A stretch of DNA of 64,000 nucleotides from CAJQPP01 sp963793465 (GTDB lineage: Bacteria; Planctomycetota; Planctomycetia; Pirellulales; Pirellulaceae). The DNA lies in the NCBI GenBank assembly GCA_963793465.1, contig CAWCAJ010000006.1, positions 1 to 64,000 on the forward strand, given 5' to 3'. Both the position numbers and the translations under genes were made by a program. Shown here in pieces: positions 27,993 through 36,614 of this stretch. Positions within the stretch are counted from its first letter, which is position 1; each line of letters starts with the position of its first letter. The notes under the pieces are model-generated. The model was not told the DNA's origin, made no database searches, and saw only the letters and a list, made by a program, of their open reading frames with translations.

Positions 27993-28883
27993 GTGAGCGA
28001 TCGGCCCCAGCGTCCCCACCCGGATGCGGTGATTATAAGTGCTGGCGATGCTTCCGTAGAGCCATCGTCAGAGCCCAAACCCATGCCGGAGCCGGCGTCG
28101 CAATCCTGGTTGGACTGGAATCAGGCGGCCTGGGATGAATTGGCGGCTACCGGACACGCCCTGGCTCGCCCGGCCGAGGATCGGTTGTTTGCCGAGCCGT
28201 TGAAATGCGTGGATGGCCCCGGATGGTTGGGGGAGTCCATTCGCGGCCAGCGAGTATTGTGCCTGGCGGCTGGCGGGGGTCGCCAGGGCCCCTTGTACGC
28301 CGCAGCGGGTGGATTGGTAACGGTGGTCGATCTCAGTGGAGCCATGTTGCAGCTGGATCGACAGGTCGCCCGCGAACGCAGGTTGAACCTGGTTACCATC
28401 CAAACGTCCATGGACCAATTGGGAATGCTGGGCGACGCCTCATTTGATCTGGTCGTGCACCCGGTCAGCACCTGCTACCTGCCGCAACTCTCGAGTGTTT
28501 ACCGGGAGATTGCCCGCGTTCTGCGGCCGGGTGGCCTGTACATCAGTCAACACAAGCAACCGACCAGTCTGCAAGTCAGTTTGCAACCGGACGCCGGCGG
28601 TTACGTGGTCCAGGAACCGTATTATCGACGGGGTCCTTTGCCCGTATTTGATGGCAAATCACCGCTGCGAGAAGCGGGCGCGCGGGAGTTCGTGCACCGG
28701 TGGGAAGAACTGATTGGCTGGATGTGTCGCGCCGGTTTTGTGATCGAGGACCTGCTGGAACCCAGGCATGCACGGCGGAATGCCCGGGTTGGTTCGCTGG
28801 GGCATCGCAGTCAGTTCGTGCCCCCTTATGTGCGGATCAAGGCCCGTCGCAATGCCGCGGCGATGCCGTCGCTGAGCATTTGA
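27993..28883 (+). CDS. Class I SAM-dependent methyltransferase
   Basis: About 296 residues from a GTG with GGAG seven bases upstream. After a Pro-rich start, WLDWNQAAWDELAATGHALA leads to the SAM motif RVLCLAAGGGRQGPLYAAAG, the acidic strand end VTVVDLSGAML, TSMDQLGMLGDASFDLVVHP (motif II) and EIARVLRPGGLYISQHKQP (motif III). The substrate is unknown; small-molecule methylation is most likely from the Methyltransf_11 type. The ATG at 28083 is an alternative start. The C-terminus carries RWEELIGWMCRAGFVIEDLL. Confidence 0.88.
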   Translation: MSDRPQRPHPDAVIISAGDASVEPSSEPKPMPEPASQSWLDWNQAAWDELAATGHALARPAEDRLFAEPLKCVDGPGWLGESIRGQRVLCLAAGGGRQGPLYAAAGGLVTVVDLSGAMLQLDRQVARERRLNLVTIQTSMDQLGMLGDASFDLVVHPVSTCYLPQLSSVYREIARVLRPGGLYISQHKQPTSLQVSLQPDAGGYVVQEPYYRRGPLPVFDGKSPLREAGAREFVHRWEELIGWMCRAGFVIEDLLEPRHARRNARVGSLGHRSQFVPPYVRIKARRNAAAMPSLSI

Positions 28884-28919
28884 GCGTATTCGCGAGTATT
28901 CCATCAACGCCGTCGTTTT

Positions 28920-29002
28920 ATCGAAACGGTTATCGTATCGAAACGGTTAGAAACCGGCCCGAATTCAGCAAGCGGGCCCGAATTCAGCAAGCAGCTCCGA
29001 AT
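28920..29002. repeat. Short direct repeats between convergent genes
   Basis: TCGAAACGGTTA occurs twice (28921 and 28938), followed by CCGAATTCAGCAAGC twice and a third partial CCGAATTCAG that runs into the end of the minus-strand gene. No function is assigned. Confidence 0.7.
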
Positions 29003-29734
29003 TCAGGAAACCGAGTCCTCTTCCAACTGCTCGACTTCAGCGTCCCGATAGGCCGGCATTTCCGACCTCACCCCATCGGGTTGTTCGGCTGCCTGGGCAT
29101 CTTCCGTTTTCTTCCGCGCACGTTTCACGGACTCCCGCTCGTCACCGGAGATTTGTTCGTCGGTCAGACCTGCTTCGATCCGCGAAAGGATTTCTCCCAT
29201 GACCGCCCGGTTGTACTTGAAATCGTCAAATACAAAATTTCTGGTTTTGCCGTCGGATTGGTAATTGATGCGGGCGATTCCTTTTTTGGCCCACCGCGAT
29301 TTGTCGATCGAAAGCACATCCTGAAAGTCAAACGACTCGCCCCAACTGGACATCACCGTCCTCTCCCTGTTTTCTACCCAGGTGCCGCGAGCCAGGAACC
29401 ACTTGATCAGGCAAGGAATCCCGATCAGACAGCAAATGGCGGCATACAGGTATTGCGAAGAAATGTTGTGCCGCAGCTTGTCCGGTTGTTCGGGAGGAGC
29501 CGTTGGCCAGTTCTTTTCCGCAACCACTTCCCGCCAACGATCGCGTTCCATGCCCTTGTATTTTTCGCCGGAATTCGAGACTTCCCTCCAGTAAACCTCG
29601 GCCCGCTCCAGTTCTGCAGGATACTTGACCAGCGCATCGTAAAAACACCAACCGGTAAAGGCCAGGCAACCGATGGCGATCAACAGGAAACGCAGAAAGT
29701 ATTTGGGATCGTAGTCTGCCCTCAGTGACGACAT
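29003..29734 (-). CDS. Hypothetical protein with two membrane helices
   Basis: About 243 residues from the ATG at 29734. An N-terminal helix (FLRFLLIAIGCLAFTGWCFY), an about 60-residue helical loop rich in charged residues (AELERAEVYWREVSNSGEKY), a second helix (YLYAAICCLIGIPCLIKWFL), then a soluble domain with a PH-like strand order (SWGESFDFQDVLSIDKSRW, KGIARINYQSDGKTRNFVF, DDFKYNRAVMGEILSRIE). It ends in a charged tail. I recognise no named family; similar proteins occur in other planctomycetes as hypotheticals. It stands alone between the methyltransferase and aguA. Confidence 0.75.
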   Translation of the reverse strand: MSSLRADYDPKYFLRFLLIAIGCLAFTGWCFYDALVKYPAELERAEVYWREVSNSGEKYKGMERDRWREVVAEKNWPTAPPEQPDKLRHNISSQYLYAAICCLIGIPCLIKWFLARGTWVENRERTVMSSWGESFDFQDVLSIDKSRWAKKGIARINYQSDGKTRNFVFDDFKYNRAVMGEILSRIEAGLTDEQISGDERESVKRARKKTEDAQAAEQPDGVRSEMPAYRDAEVEQLEEDSVS

Positions 29735-29850
29735 ATCAATATGAACTTCCGAAAGGAGGGTGGTTGGGTGAGAATTTCCATTATGACCCAAGATGCGATC
29801 GACACGAAACCATTTGGGGGATCATTCTTCCCGGGATTTTGCGGTTTTTG

Positions 29851-30951
29851 TCAAATCGCCGGCTGCTGCTGGGTCAAACAGTGAAAGGAGCCAAGTCCGC
29901 AAGCCAGGTTTAGCGAAGGTAATCCCACGATTCGGCGACCGGGAAAGGCAGCTTTCAGCAAATCGATCGCGCGAGCGTCGGCCAGAGCCGAATCGAATTG
30001 GGGCACAATCACTCCGTAATTACACACGTAAAAATTCAGGTAACTGGCCGGAATTCGCCGCCCGTGCAAATGTTGGGGAGGCGGCAAGGGTAGATCCATG
30101 CCCTGCAATGTCTGGTTGCGAGCGCCAAAGGTTGACTGCAATTCTTCGATGATGGCCGCAAAGCCGGGCTGGTTGGGGTCGTCGGGTCCATAGCCCTTGG
30201 CCACGATCACACTCTGGGAATCGGCGAATCTCACCTGCTGATCAATGTGACCGTCCGTATCGTCACCGGGAACTTCCGCGCCGGAAAGCCAGGTGATGCT
30301 GCCGGCTCCCGTCATGGCGGCCAGGATTCGTGAGAGATCGGCCTGATGGTTGGCGAACTCCGACTCGGTGATTTCTTCGTGATCCGCCACTGGCCGCCCT
30401 TGCCGCAAGATGGGATTGCGATTGAAATTCAGCAGGCAGGAAATGGTGGTCAGCAAATCGCCCTGATCGTTGACTTCCAGGGATCCGCCTTCCACCACGT
30501 AATGGGTGGAGAACATGTCCAGCCCGGCTTGTTCGCAAATCCGTGTGGCCGCCTTTACGTCGTCGTCAAACGGCGGGTACTTTTGGCCCCACCCGTTGTA
30601 ACGCCAGTTGATCCCCGCCAGTTGGTTGGATTCCGGATTGACGACAAAGGTCGGGCCGAAGTCTCTGATCCAGGCGTCGTTGCTGGGTAGGTCGAACAGC
30701 TCCAGGGTCTTGATGTGGGAAAGGGCGGCGCGGGCTTGCAGCAAGGCGTCGCCGGAGGCGATGACACATACGGTTTCCCCTTTGCCAATCGTCTCCGCCA
30801 GCCGTACAAACTCGGCTTGCGCCTGCGGCAGGTTTTCGGGCCAGGTTTCCCGGTTGTGTGGCCACGCCAACCAGGTCGCCGTGTGCGGATACCATTCGGC
30901 CGGCATCCGGAAGCCCAGTTCGGCGGGCGTGGTGTCGTGAGCACTAATCAT
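29851..30951 (-). CDS. aguA: Agmatine deiminase
   Basis: 366 residues, the family length. Peptidyl-arginine-deiminase-type fold: MPAEWYPHTATWLAWPHNRE at the start, NDAWIRDFGPTFVV with Asp, VEGGSLEVNDQGDLLTT, GDDTDGHIDQQVRF with the catalytic His, and the C-terminal nucleophile Cys in ACGLGSFHCLTQQQP. It turns agmatine into N-carbamoylputrescine and ammonia. It overlaps aguB by 8 bp, and that enzyme acts on its product. The operon is a two-step route from agmatine to putrescine in the cytoplasm. Confidence 0.95.
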   Translation of the reverse strand: MISAHDTTPAELGFRMPAEWYPHTATWLAWPHNRETWPENLPQAQAEFVRLAETIGKGETVCVIASGDALLQARAALSHIKTLELFDLPSNDAWIRDFGPTFVVNPESNQLAGINWRYNGWGQKYPPFDDDVKAATRICEQAGLDMFSTHYVVEGGSLEVNDQGDLLTTISCLLNFNRNPILRQGRPVADHEEITESEFANHQADLSRILAAMTGAGSITWLSGAEVPGDDTDGHIDQQVRFADSQSVIVAKGYGPDDPNQPGFAAIIEELQSTFGARNQTLQGMDLPLPPPQHLHGRRIPASYLNFYVCNYGVIVPQFDSALADARAIDLLKAAFPGRRIVGLPSLNLACGLGSFHCLTQQQPAI

Positions 30952-31804
30952 TCAGCCACCTCCGCAGCAGTCCCTGGTAGGCATCGATACGACGGTCTCG
31001 CAGGAATGGCCAATGCGTCCTGGCGGTTTCAATCTGCGTGAGGTCGCAATCCGCCAGAATCATGTCTGCTTGTTCCGGCTGGGCCTGGGCGATCGTGCGT
31101 CCATAGGGGTCGCAAATAAATGAGGAACCCCAGAACTGGATATTCTGTTCCCTGCCGGCGCGATTGGGGGCGACCACAAACACGCCGTTGGCAATTGCGT
31201 GGGAGTGCATCATGGTTTGCCAGGCGTTTTGTTGGCTCTCTCCATACTGCTCGCGATCATCATCCAACCAGCCGATGGCGGTGGGATAGACCAGGATTTC
31301 GGCCCCATGCATGGTGGTCAATCGGGCTGCCTCGGGGAACCATTGATCCCAGCAGATACAAACGCCAATATTCCCGTAACGGGTGGGCGTGGCTTGAAAT
31401 CCGAGATCACCGGGGGTGAAATAAAACTTTTCGTAGTAGTAGGGGTCGTCCGGGATGTGCATTTTCCGGTAATGACCCGCCAGCGAGCCATCCGCATCCA
31501 GAATCACCGCCGAATTGTGAAAAAGCCCTGCCGCACGCTTCTCAAATAGCCCGGCCACGATGACCGTTTGCAGCTGGCGAGCCACCTCGGCCAGCGTCTG
31601 TGTCACGGGTCCCGGAATGGGTTCGGCCAGCTGAAAGTGTCGGTGATCTTCGGACTGACAAAAATACTGGCTGGTAAACAGCTCCTGCAAGCAGATAATC
31701 TGTGCTCCCCGGCTGGCCGCCAGACGGACTTGCTCGATCGCATGGGCGAGATTTGCCTGCGTGTCCGGCTGGCAGGCCGACTGGATGGCTGCAATGGTGA
31801 CCAA
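30944..31804 (-). CDS. aguB: N-carbamoylputrescine amidase (nitrilase family)
   Basis: About 286 residues from a TTG at 31804, five bases after AAAGGAAA. This gives MVTIAAIQSACQPD, the normal N-terminus; the longer frame upstream runs into bioD sequence. The Glu-Lys-Cys triad is visible: IICLQELFTSQYF, HYRKMHIPDDPYYYEKFYF with Lys, and GVCICWDQWFPEAARL with Cys. It hydrolyses N-carbamoylputrescine to putrescine, CO2 and ammonia. It is the first gene of the operon and overlaps aguA, the enzyme of the preceding step. Confidence 0.95.
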   Translation of the reverse strand: MVTIAAIQSACQPDTQANLAHAIEQVRLAASRGAQIICLQELFTSQYFCQSEDHRHFQLAEPIPGPVTQTLAEVARQLQTVIVAGLFEKRAAGLFHNSAVILDADGSLAGHYRKMHIPDDPYYYEKFYFTPGDLGFQATPTRYGNIGVCICWDQWFPEAARLTTMHGAEILVYPTAIGWLDDDREQYGESQQNAWQTMMHSHAIANGVFVVAPNRAGREQNIQFWGSSFICDPYGRTIAQAQPEQADMILADCDLTQIETARTHWPFLRDRRIDAYQGLLRRWLND

Positions 31805-31914
31805 TGCGGTTTCCTTTCGTTTGGAGTATGCTTGGTTCTGAAGAGAAGTGGTTCGGTGCTGGCGAGTCCCCAACACCGGTAGACGAATCTGCCCCGAATG
31901 TTACCTTAACGAGC

Positions 31915-32649
31915 ATGTTGAAAAAACCGCCGCGAGGCCTGTTTGTTACCGGAACTTCCACCGAGTCGGGTAAGACGTTTGTCGCCGCCCTGATCGCACG
32001 GTTTTTGCGTCAGGCGGGACACCGTGTTGGCGTCTACAAGCCGGCCGCCAGCGACAGCGTGCAGGTGGGCAGCGAGATCATTTCGGAAGATGCCGCAGTG
32101 CTTTGGGAAGCGGCCGGTCGCCCCCATACCCTGGAAGCCGTTTGCCCGCAGAGGTTCCGGGCCGCTCTGGCTCCCCATCTGGCCGCCAAGGCTGAGGGGC
32201 GGGAAATCGATTCGCGATTGCTGCGTTTCGGTCTGGAAGCCTGGGCCGATCACGCCGATGTGATGGTGATTGAAGGGGCTGGCGGTTTGATGTCGCCGAT
32301 CGGTGACCGTGAATTCGTGGCGGATGTGGCTGCCGATCTGGGCTACCCCCTGATTGTGGTCGTGCCCAACGTGCTGGGATGTATCAACTTCACGATGCAG
32401 ACTCTGATCGCGGCAGCCTGTTATCGGCAGGGTATCCCCGTGGCAGGGATCGTCATGACGCATCCGGAAGGATTCGAGGGGGACTTGAGTATCAGTTCCA
32501 ATGCCGAAGAGATCGCCCGCCGCAGCGTGGCGCCGGTGTTGGCCAAAGTGCCCTACGGCGGTGATGATTTTGATCAGCAAGTCGACTGGTATGCGTTGTC
32601 CGATCCGCAACGCTCGGTCGTTCGCAAGCCGGACCAGGTCAGCCCCTGA
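31915..32649 (+). CDS. bioD: Dethiobiotin synthetase
   Basis: 244 residues. P-loop FVTGTSTESGKTFVAALIA (usually GTDTGVGKT), the carbamate-forming Lys region VGVYKPAASDSVQ, VMVIEGAGGLMSPIGD (motif with acidic Glu and GAGG) and PLIVVVPNVLGCINFTMQTL. It closes the ureido ring of biotin by ATP-dependent carboxylation of 7,8-diaminopelargonate. The ATG at 31915 was chosen because the upstream frame overlaps aguB sequence on the other strand. The next gene starts 2 bp after its stop. No other bio genes are near. Confidence 0.92.
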   Translation: MLKKPPRGLFVTGTSTESGKTFVAALIARFLRQAGHRVGVYKPAASDSVQVGSEIISEDAAVLWEAAGRPHTLEAVCPQRFRAALAPHLAAKAEGREIDSRLLRFGLEAWADHADVMVIEGAGGLMSPIGDREFVADVAADLGYPLIVVVPNVLGCINFTMQTLIAAACYRQGIPVAGIVMTHPEGFEGDLSISSNAEEIARRSVAPVLAKVPYGGDDFDQQVDWYALSDPQRSVVRKPDQVSP

Positions 32650-32651
32650 TC

Positions 32652-33188
32652 ATGGCGTTTATCAAGTACTTGGAAGCGTCACAGATTCCTGCCGAGCATC
32701 GGGTCCCGGATCGGGATCACGTTATTCAGATCCATGGAGTCAATGCCCCGGTCATGAAGCAGCACTTTGAACTCTACAAACGATTGATGCGCGGGACGGG
32801 GCCCCTGAGTTTCACGCAGCGGGAAATGATCGCGGTGGTGGTCTCCAGCTTGAATGGCTGTCATTACTGAGTAACTCATCATCGTCGCGGTCTGCGACGT
32901 CTTCTGGACAAAGGGGACTGGAACAGCGAAACAGCGAATTCCCTGGTGCAGCAGTTGACCGAGGATTATCGGCGGGCCGAGCTGCCCCGGCAGGAACAGG
33001 TGCTGCTGGACTACGCTGCCAAGTTGACCCGACAACCGGCCGATATGCGAGCCGCGGATGTGGATGCTTTGCGTGAGCAGGGATGGGACGACCGCGCCAT
33101 TCATGATCTGTGCGGAATCGTGTCTTACTTTGCGTTTGCCAATCGCATTGCCAGCGGCCTCGGAATTGAACTGGAATCCGAGGAATAA
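32652..33188 (+). CDS. AhpD-like peroxidase-related enzyme, probable selenoprotein (CHYU)
   Basis: One continuous frame of 178 codons interrupted only by TGA at 32868-32870 (codon 73). It belongs to the carboxymuconolactone decarboxylase/AhpD group of peroxidase-related enzymes. The first part (FELYKRLMRG, LSFTQREMIAVVVSSLNGCH) and the part after TGA (VTHHRRGLRRLL, LPRQEQVLLDYAAKLTRQP, YFAFANRIASGLG) align to one family. That family has the active-site pattern NxCHYCVxHH. Here Cys70 is kept and the second Cys is UGA, so the motif reads C-H-Y-U. A hairpin with a GGTCT loop follows at SECIS distance. These proteins are alpha-helical redox enzymes that reduce peroxides or peroxiredoxins. The gene starts 2 bp after bioD. 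A plain nonsense mutation is the alternative. Confidence 0.85.
32868..32899 (+). promoter_or_regulatory. UGA codon with bacterial SECIS-like hairpin (AhpD-like gene)
   Basis: TGA at 32868-32870, 12-nt spacer, then perfect 6-bp stem CGTCGC / GCGACG (32883-32888 and 32894-32899) with loop GGTCT. The first loop G is 18-19 nt after TGA. Bacterial SECIS elements have a stem with a GGU-type loop roughly 16-37 nt past UGA, and E. coli fdhF uses AGGUCU. The hairpin lies inside the coding frame, as expected. Confidence 0.8.
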
Positions 33189-33213
33189 CGCCGACTGCGG
33201 TCGGGGTTGGCAA

Positions 33214-33264
33214 ATCGGCAAGGTTGGAAGATCGGCAAGGTTGGAAGATCGGCAAGGTTGGAAG
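33214..33264. repeat. Three tandem 17-bp repeats
   Basis: ATCGGCAAGGTTGGAAG repeated three times without change (33214, 33231 and 33248), just past the stop of the AhpD-like gene. Confidence 0.9.
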
Positions 33265-33387
33265 TTGCTGGGAAGTGGCGATGGAGCGGGCCTGGTGGAG
33301 ATGTGGGGATGGGATGTGAGGAATGAGGTGCAGGGGATGATGAGCTCGCTGGGCAAGAGTTTTGGGGCGTGCTGCCGTGCTGCGGGT

Positions 33388-33437
33388 GCAAGTCTCGGAG
33401 AGACTTGCCTACGTAGGTCAGTCTCTCCGAGACTGAC
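33388..33437. repeat. REP/BIME-like palindrome pair, copy 1
   Basis: Hairpin GCAAGTCTC-GGA-GAGACTTGC, then CTACGTAG, then hairpin GTCAGTCTC-TCC-GAGACTGAC. The two hairpins are near inverse complements of each other. The following tract to about 33530 is repeated beyond copy 3. Confidence 0.88.
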
Positions 33438-33586
33438 ACGGCGTGACCCTGGAAGGTCGGCGTGCGGGATTCGGTATTTTGGCTTGCCTTTACAGGCTGC
33501 TTTTACAGATCCCTTTCCAGATCCCTTTGCACGTTGCGTCGTCGCTTCTCGACGGCATTTCCTTCACGCCCCTACCTGGCCTGCAG

Positions 33587-34249
33587 TCATGCAAGATCCT
33601 TCTGGTAATAATTCCAGTCGCTATTTTCTAATCCAGCCTGGCCGTGATTGTTGGCAATGTAGCGGCGATAGTGCTGGAACCAATCCGGGTTCCTCACCAG
33701 GTGATCGAACTGATCAACCTGCCAGAACGTGCCGCTGCGATTGAGGCGGCGGTTGATTCGATTGGCCGTATACCGTTTCCAGTCAGCACATTGCCGGAGC
33801 ATGTCAGATTTACCAGCGAAGGCACACAAAAAGTGAACGTGGTTTGGCATCACAACGGCATCGGTAAGGCAATAGCGGTCGCCATCGAAATGACGAAGAC
33901 TGTTGATGACAATTTCCGCCAGGGGGCGTTGGGCCAGCGGACAGGCACCATAGCCGCAGTCGAGAAATCTGTCACGGACGGCAAACAACTTCCAGTTGAG
34001 CTGAATCCGTTTTCGTACGGAGAGCGTGATGTGTGGCGTATCCTGGTTTTCAGCTTGCTGGATACTTTGCGATTGCAGCTGCAGCTCGATCTCGTGCATC
34101 AAAGCAGGAAGTAAATGGGCCGGCAGGGAATCCGCCAGGTGCCAGGTGACGAAGGTTACAACACCCGACTGGGTCCAATGCGGCAACCCCCGCGCCACGA
34201 TATCGGGTTCTGTTTTGGGATCGAAGAATCGAATGTCGTCCTGTTTCAT
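33587..34249 (-). mobile_element. REP-associated tyrosine transposase (RAYT, Y1_Tnp family)
   Basis: 220-residue protein of the RAYT type of HUH single-strand transposases. Visible features: WTQSGVVTFVTWHLADSLP at the start, DAVVMPNHVHFLCAF with the HxH (HUH-like) metal site, and SGTFWQVDQFDHLVRNPDWF followed by YRRYIANN, which holds the conserved FWQ...DHLVR block. The nucleophile Tyr lies in the C-terminal helix. RAYTs are single-copy genes that move or maintain REP palindromes, and four copies of one REP palindrome lie within about 500 bp on both sides. The reading frame is intact, so the element may be active or recent. Confidence 0.9.
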
Positions 34250-34291
34250 GACGCTTCGATTTTGTGGGTAAGTTGGTTGAAGTGAGCGTAG

Positions 34292-34312
34292 GTCAGTCTC
34301 TCCGAGACTGAC
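34292..34312. repeat. REP-like palindrome, half copy 2
   Basis: Single hairpin GTCAGTCTC-TCC-GAGACTGAC, identical to the right half of copy 1, 42 bp upstream of the RAYT start codon. Confidence 0.88.
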
Positions 34313-34484
34313 ATGGTGCGACCACGCTTTTCAATATACTGAATTCGGCATTGAAATTGCGATTGAAATTTCGCCGCAGCCATTTTGTTTTTGGTTTTTG
34401 ATTGTCGTTTGAATGCGTGGTTTTGTCGGTACTGTTTTTTATACCGCCAGGGTTGGGGCTGCTGCAAAGCTCCTGCCGCGGGGT

Positions 34485-34541
34485 GCAAGTCTCGGAGAGA
34501 CTTGCCTACTGCCTACGTAGGTCAGTCTCTCCGAGACTGAC
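34485..34541. repeat. REP/BIME-like palindrome pair, copy 3
   Basis: Same two hairpins as copy 1, with spacer CTACTGCCTACGTAG. The 90-100 bp that follow (CGTGACC..GAAAGGTCGGCGT..., then TTTGGCTTGC) repeat the tract after copy 1 with few changes. Confidence 0.88.
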
Positions 34542-34711
34542 ACGGCGTGACCTCGAAAGGTCGGCGTACGGGATTCGGTATTTTGGCTTGCTTTTGCAGG
34601 CTGCGTTGGGAGGTCCTTTTCCAGATCCCTTTGCAGGTTTCGTGTTCGCTCTCTTGGCGGTATTTCCTCCACTGCATTTCCCTTACGGCGTTGCAACACA
34701 CTGCAGCGGGT

Positions 34712-34766
34712 GCAAGTCTCGGAGAGACTTCCTACGCCTACGTAGGTCAGTCTCTCCGAGACTGAC
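34712..34766. repeat. REP/BIME-like palindrome pair, copy 4
   Basis: Same two hairpins, with the left one lacking its last bases, joined by CTACGCCTACGTAG. It ends 30 bp before a terminator. Confidence 0.85.
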
Positions 34767-34795
34767 ACGTTGGCGAATCAACCTGCCCCAAGCGC

Positions 34796-34824
34796 AAAAA
34801 AAGAGCCGCTATTTAGCGGCTCTG
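34796..34824 (-). terminator. Terminator for the secretin-like coiled-coil gene
   Basis: Stem AGAGCCGCTA ... TAGCGGCTCT with a run of seven T's on the minus strand, about 70 bp past the stop at 34893. Confidence 0.88.
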
Positions 34825-34892
34825 GATGGACTGCGACGGATACTATGTCGTTGCGGCGATCTTGTCGCTCCTGATTTACCGTTGGTCCTGAT

Positions 34893-36380
34893 TTACCGTT
34901 GGTCCTGACGTTGCGGACGAGCCGTGTAGGAGCGGGCTCCCGAGCGTACCTGACGCAACAGATCCTTGATCTGTTGATGGTTCTCGCGGGTTTGTGTGAT
35001 CACCAGCGAAATGGAAGGTTCCGTAATCTGCATCATGTAGGCGTCAGTCCAGCTGTCCGGGTCGACATTGGACTTGAGGAATTGCATCAACTGCAACGTG
35101 GCTGCGTGAAAGGGAGGCTGCATCAGATCCCCCACATAATACAACTCCGTGATCGATTCATGGCGTTCCGGAGTTGGCGTCAAGGCCATCGTCAGAGTGC
35201 GGCGAGGCTGCAATCGCGAAGGTTGTTGGAAGTCGGCTTGCTGGATCGGGTTGACAGAGGCGTTATTGCGTAGCGCGCGTTGGGTTTGTTCCAGCTGGTG
35301 TCGCAGCGCCGTGACTTCCTGCTTCAGCATGGCGATGTACTCGACCTGCGAAGCGGTTGATCCTCGCCGCTCAGGGGACTCGATTCGCGTTGTGAAAGTC
35401 TGCAGGGGGTCGTCGACCTGCTGGACTGATGGCCAGCGTGTGTTGCCACCGGCGGTCTGTTGTTCGGCAACGGGAGCAGCATTCCGCTGTTGGTTTATCC
35501 GGGTTTCCACATGCAGTTGGGAAAGGTCTTCCGCGATGCGTTGCAGATCCTGTTGCATCATCTGGATTAACTCCTGCATGGAATCCTGGTCGCGTTGCAG
35601 CTGTCGCAGGTCCATGGCTGTCTGTTGCGATTCGTCCAGGATGGGCTCGCTGATTGAGGCTGAGGCTGATTGGAACTCCGATCGTGTGTCATCGGGTAGC
35701 GTTTGCTGTAGCTGCCGTTGCGCGGTTGCCGGTTGGTTCGGGAAGTGATGAATATCGTTATTGACGTAATAGGCCGCGGGTGGCTCCGGATTCAGGACGC
35801 GAGCCGGGGCAGCTGCCAGGGGCTGATTGTTGGCATACGTCATCGCCTGACGATGGGCGGCGTCGGCGGCCGATTCCAAAGCCATGCGGACGACCTGATG
35901 GACATGAGCGGGATCGTGCTTGCCGGCAACCAGGTACTCCGCCAAATTCCGCGCCAGTTGATCCCGTTGGCTGGTATGCTGGGCAGACTGTTCCTGAATG
36001 AACGAGGTGTGGCCGGGCAAGTCGGTCAAACCGGCTGTCAAGTTGTTCATGGCAGAAGCCTGCGCTGCACGGCAGTCGGGATCCTGGCAGGTCGCATTCA
36101 CACGTGGATCCAGTTCCGTCGATTCTGCGGAGCAGGAGGGGCACATGGGGCAGGCCCGTTGGGAACAGCTGGGGCAATTCTGGCAGAGATCCCCATCAGC
36201 CGAATCGCCCAGCGTCGACGCAGCGCTGGACAGCCTGGCCGCCTGGCAAAATTCGCATGCGTTGGTTGGTGGCGCGCCATCAGCGGCCGGGGCCGCGGAT
36301 TGCCGATCCTGGGCCTGCAAAAGAGAAACGGCTGATGCGGCCGTGACGACGACCAACAGCAAAGATAACTTCCGTGTCAT
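34893..36380 (-). CDS. Secreted Cys-rich, coiled-coil protein with a secretin-N-like C-terminus
   Basis: About 495 residues. Signal peptide MTRKLSLLLVVVTAASAVS, then a Cys-rich stretch (CEFCQAARLSS, CQNCPSCSQRACPMCPSCS; about 12 Cys in 60 residues). Next come a helical part (TSQRDQLARNLAEYLVAG) and a Gln-rich coiled coil (LRQLQRDQDSMQELIQMMQQ, then MLKQEVTALRHQLEQTQRAL). The C-terminal domain is ELYYVGDLMQPPFHAATLQL, SWTDAYMMQITEPSISLVIT and HQQIKDLLRQVRSG. This last domain is like the short domain near secretin-type proteins of planctomycetes; no secretin pore is present. The start at 36380 has GAGAGGA upstream. The role is unknown, likely in the periplasm. Confidence 0.75.
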   Translation of the reverse strand: MTRKLSLLLVVVTAASAVSLLQAQDRQSAAPAADGAPPTNACEFCQAARLSSAASTLGDSADGDLCQNCPSCSQRACPMCPSCSAESTELDPRVNATCQDPDCRAAQASAMNNLTAGLTDLPGHTSFIQEQSAQHTSQRDQLARNLAEYLVAGKHDPAHVHQVVRMALESAADAAHRQAMTYANNQPLAAAPARVLNPEPPAAYYVNNDIHHFPNQPATAQRQLQQTLPDDTRSEFQSASASISEPILDESQQTAMDLRQLQRDQDSMQELIQMMQQDLQRIAEDLSQLHVETRINQQRNAAPVAEQQTAGGNTRWPSVQQVDDPLQTFTTRIESPERRGSTASQVEYIAMLKQEVTALRHQLEQTQRALRNNASVNPIQQADFQQPSRLQPRRTLTMALTPTPERHESITELYYVGDLMQPPFHAATLQLMQFLKSNVDPDSWTDAYMMQITEPSISLVITQTRENHQQIKDLLRQVRSGARSYTARPQRQDQR

Positions 36381-36614
36381 GAACCGGGTCCTCTCAAAAG
36401 GTGTGTTTGGATGGCCATGCCATGGGTGGAGCCCATGCCATGGACTGGGTCCACCAGATTGTGACGGAAAGGCCAATTTTCAGGCAATATCGATCTGGGC
36501 CGACGTCAACGACTGGGCGTTGACTTTTTGATCCGGAAAATTTGTGTCCGATTCTGCCAGTGCCTAGAATGCACACTTTCCACCACTGCTTCGTTTATCC
36601 AAAAGGGAGTCAAA

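Noticed and set aside
32946..33188. Separate 80-residue gene after the AhpD-like N-terminus
   Set aside because: It is in the same frame as the upstream part, lacks its own ribosome site, and the gap codons continue the family; UGA read as Sec explains it better.
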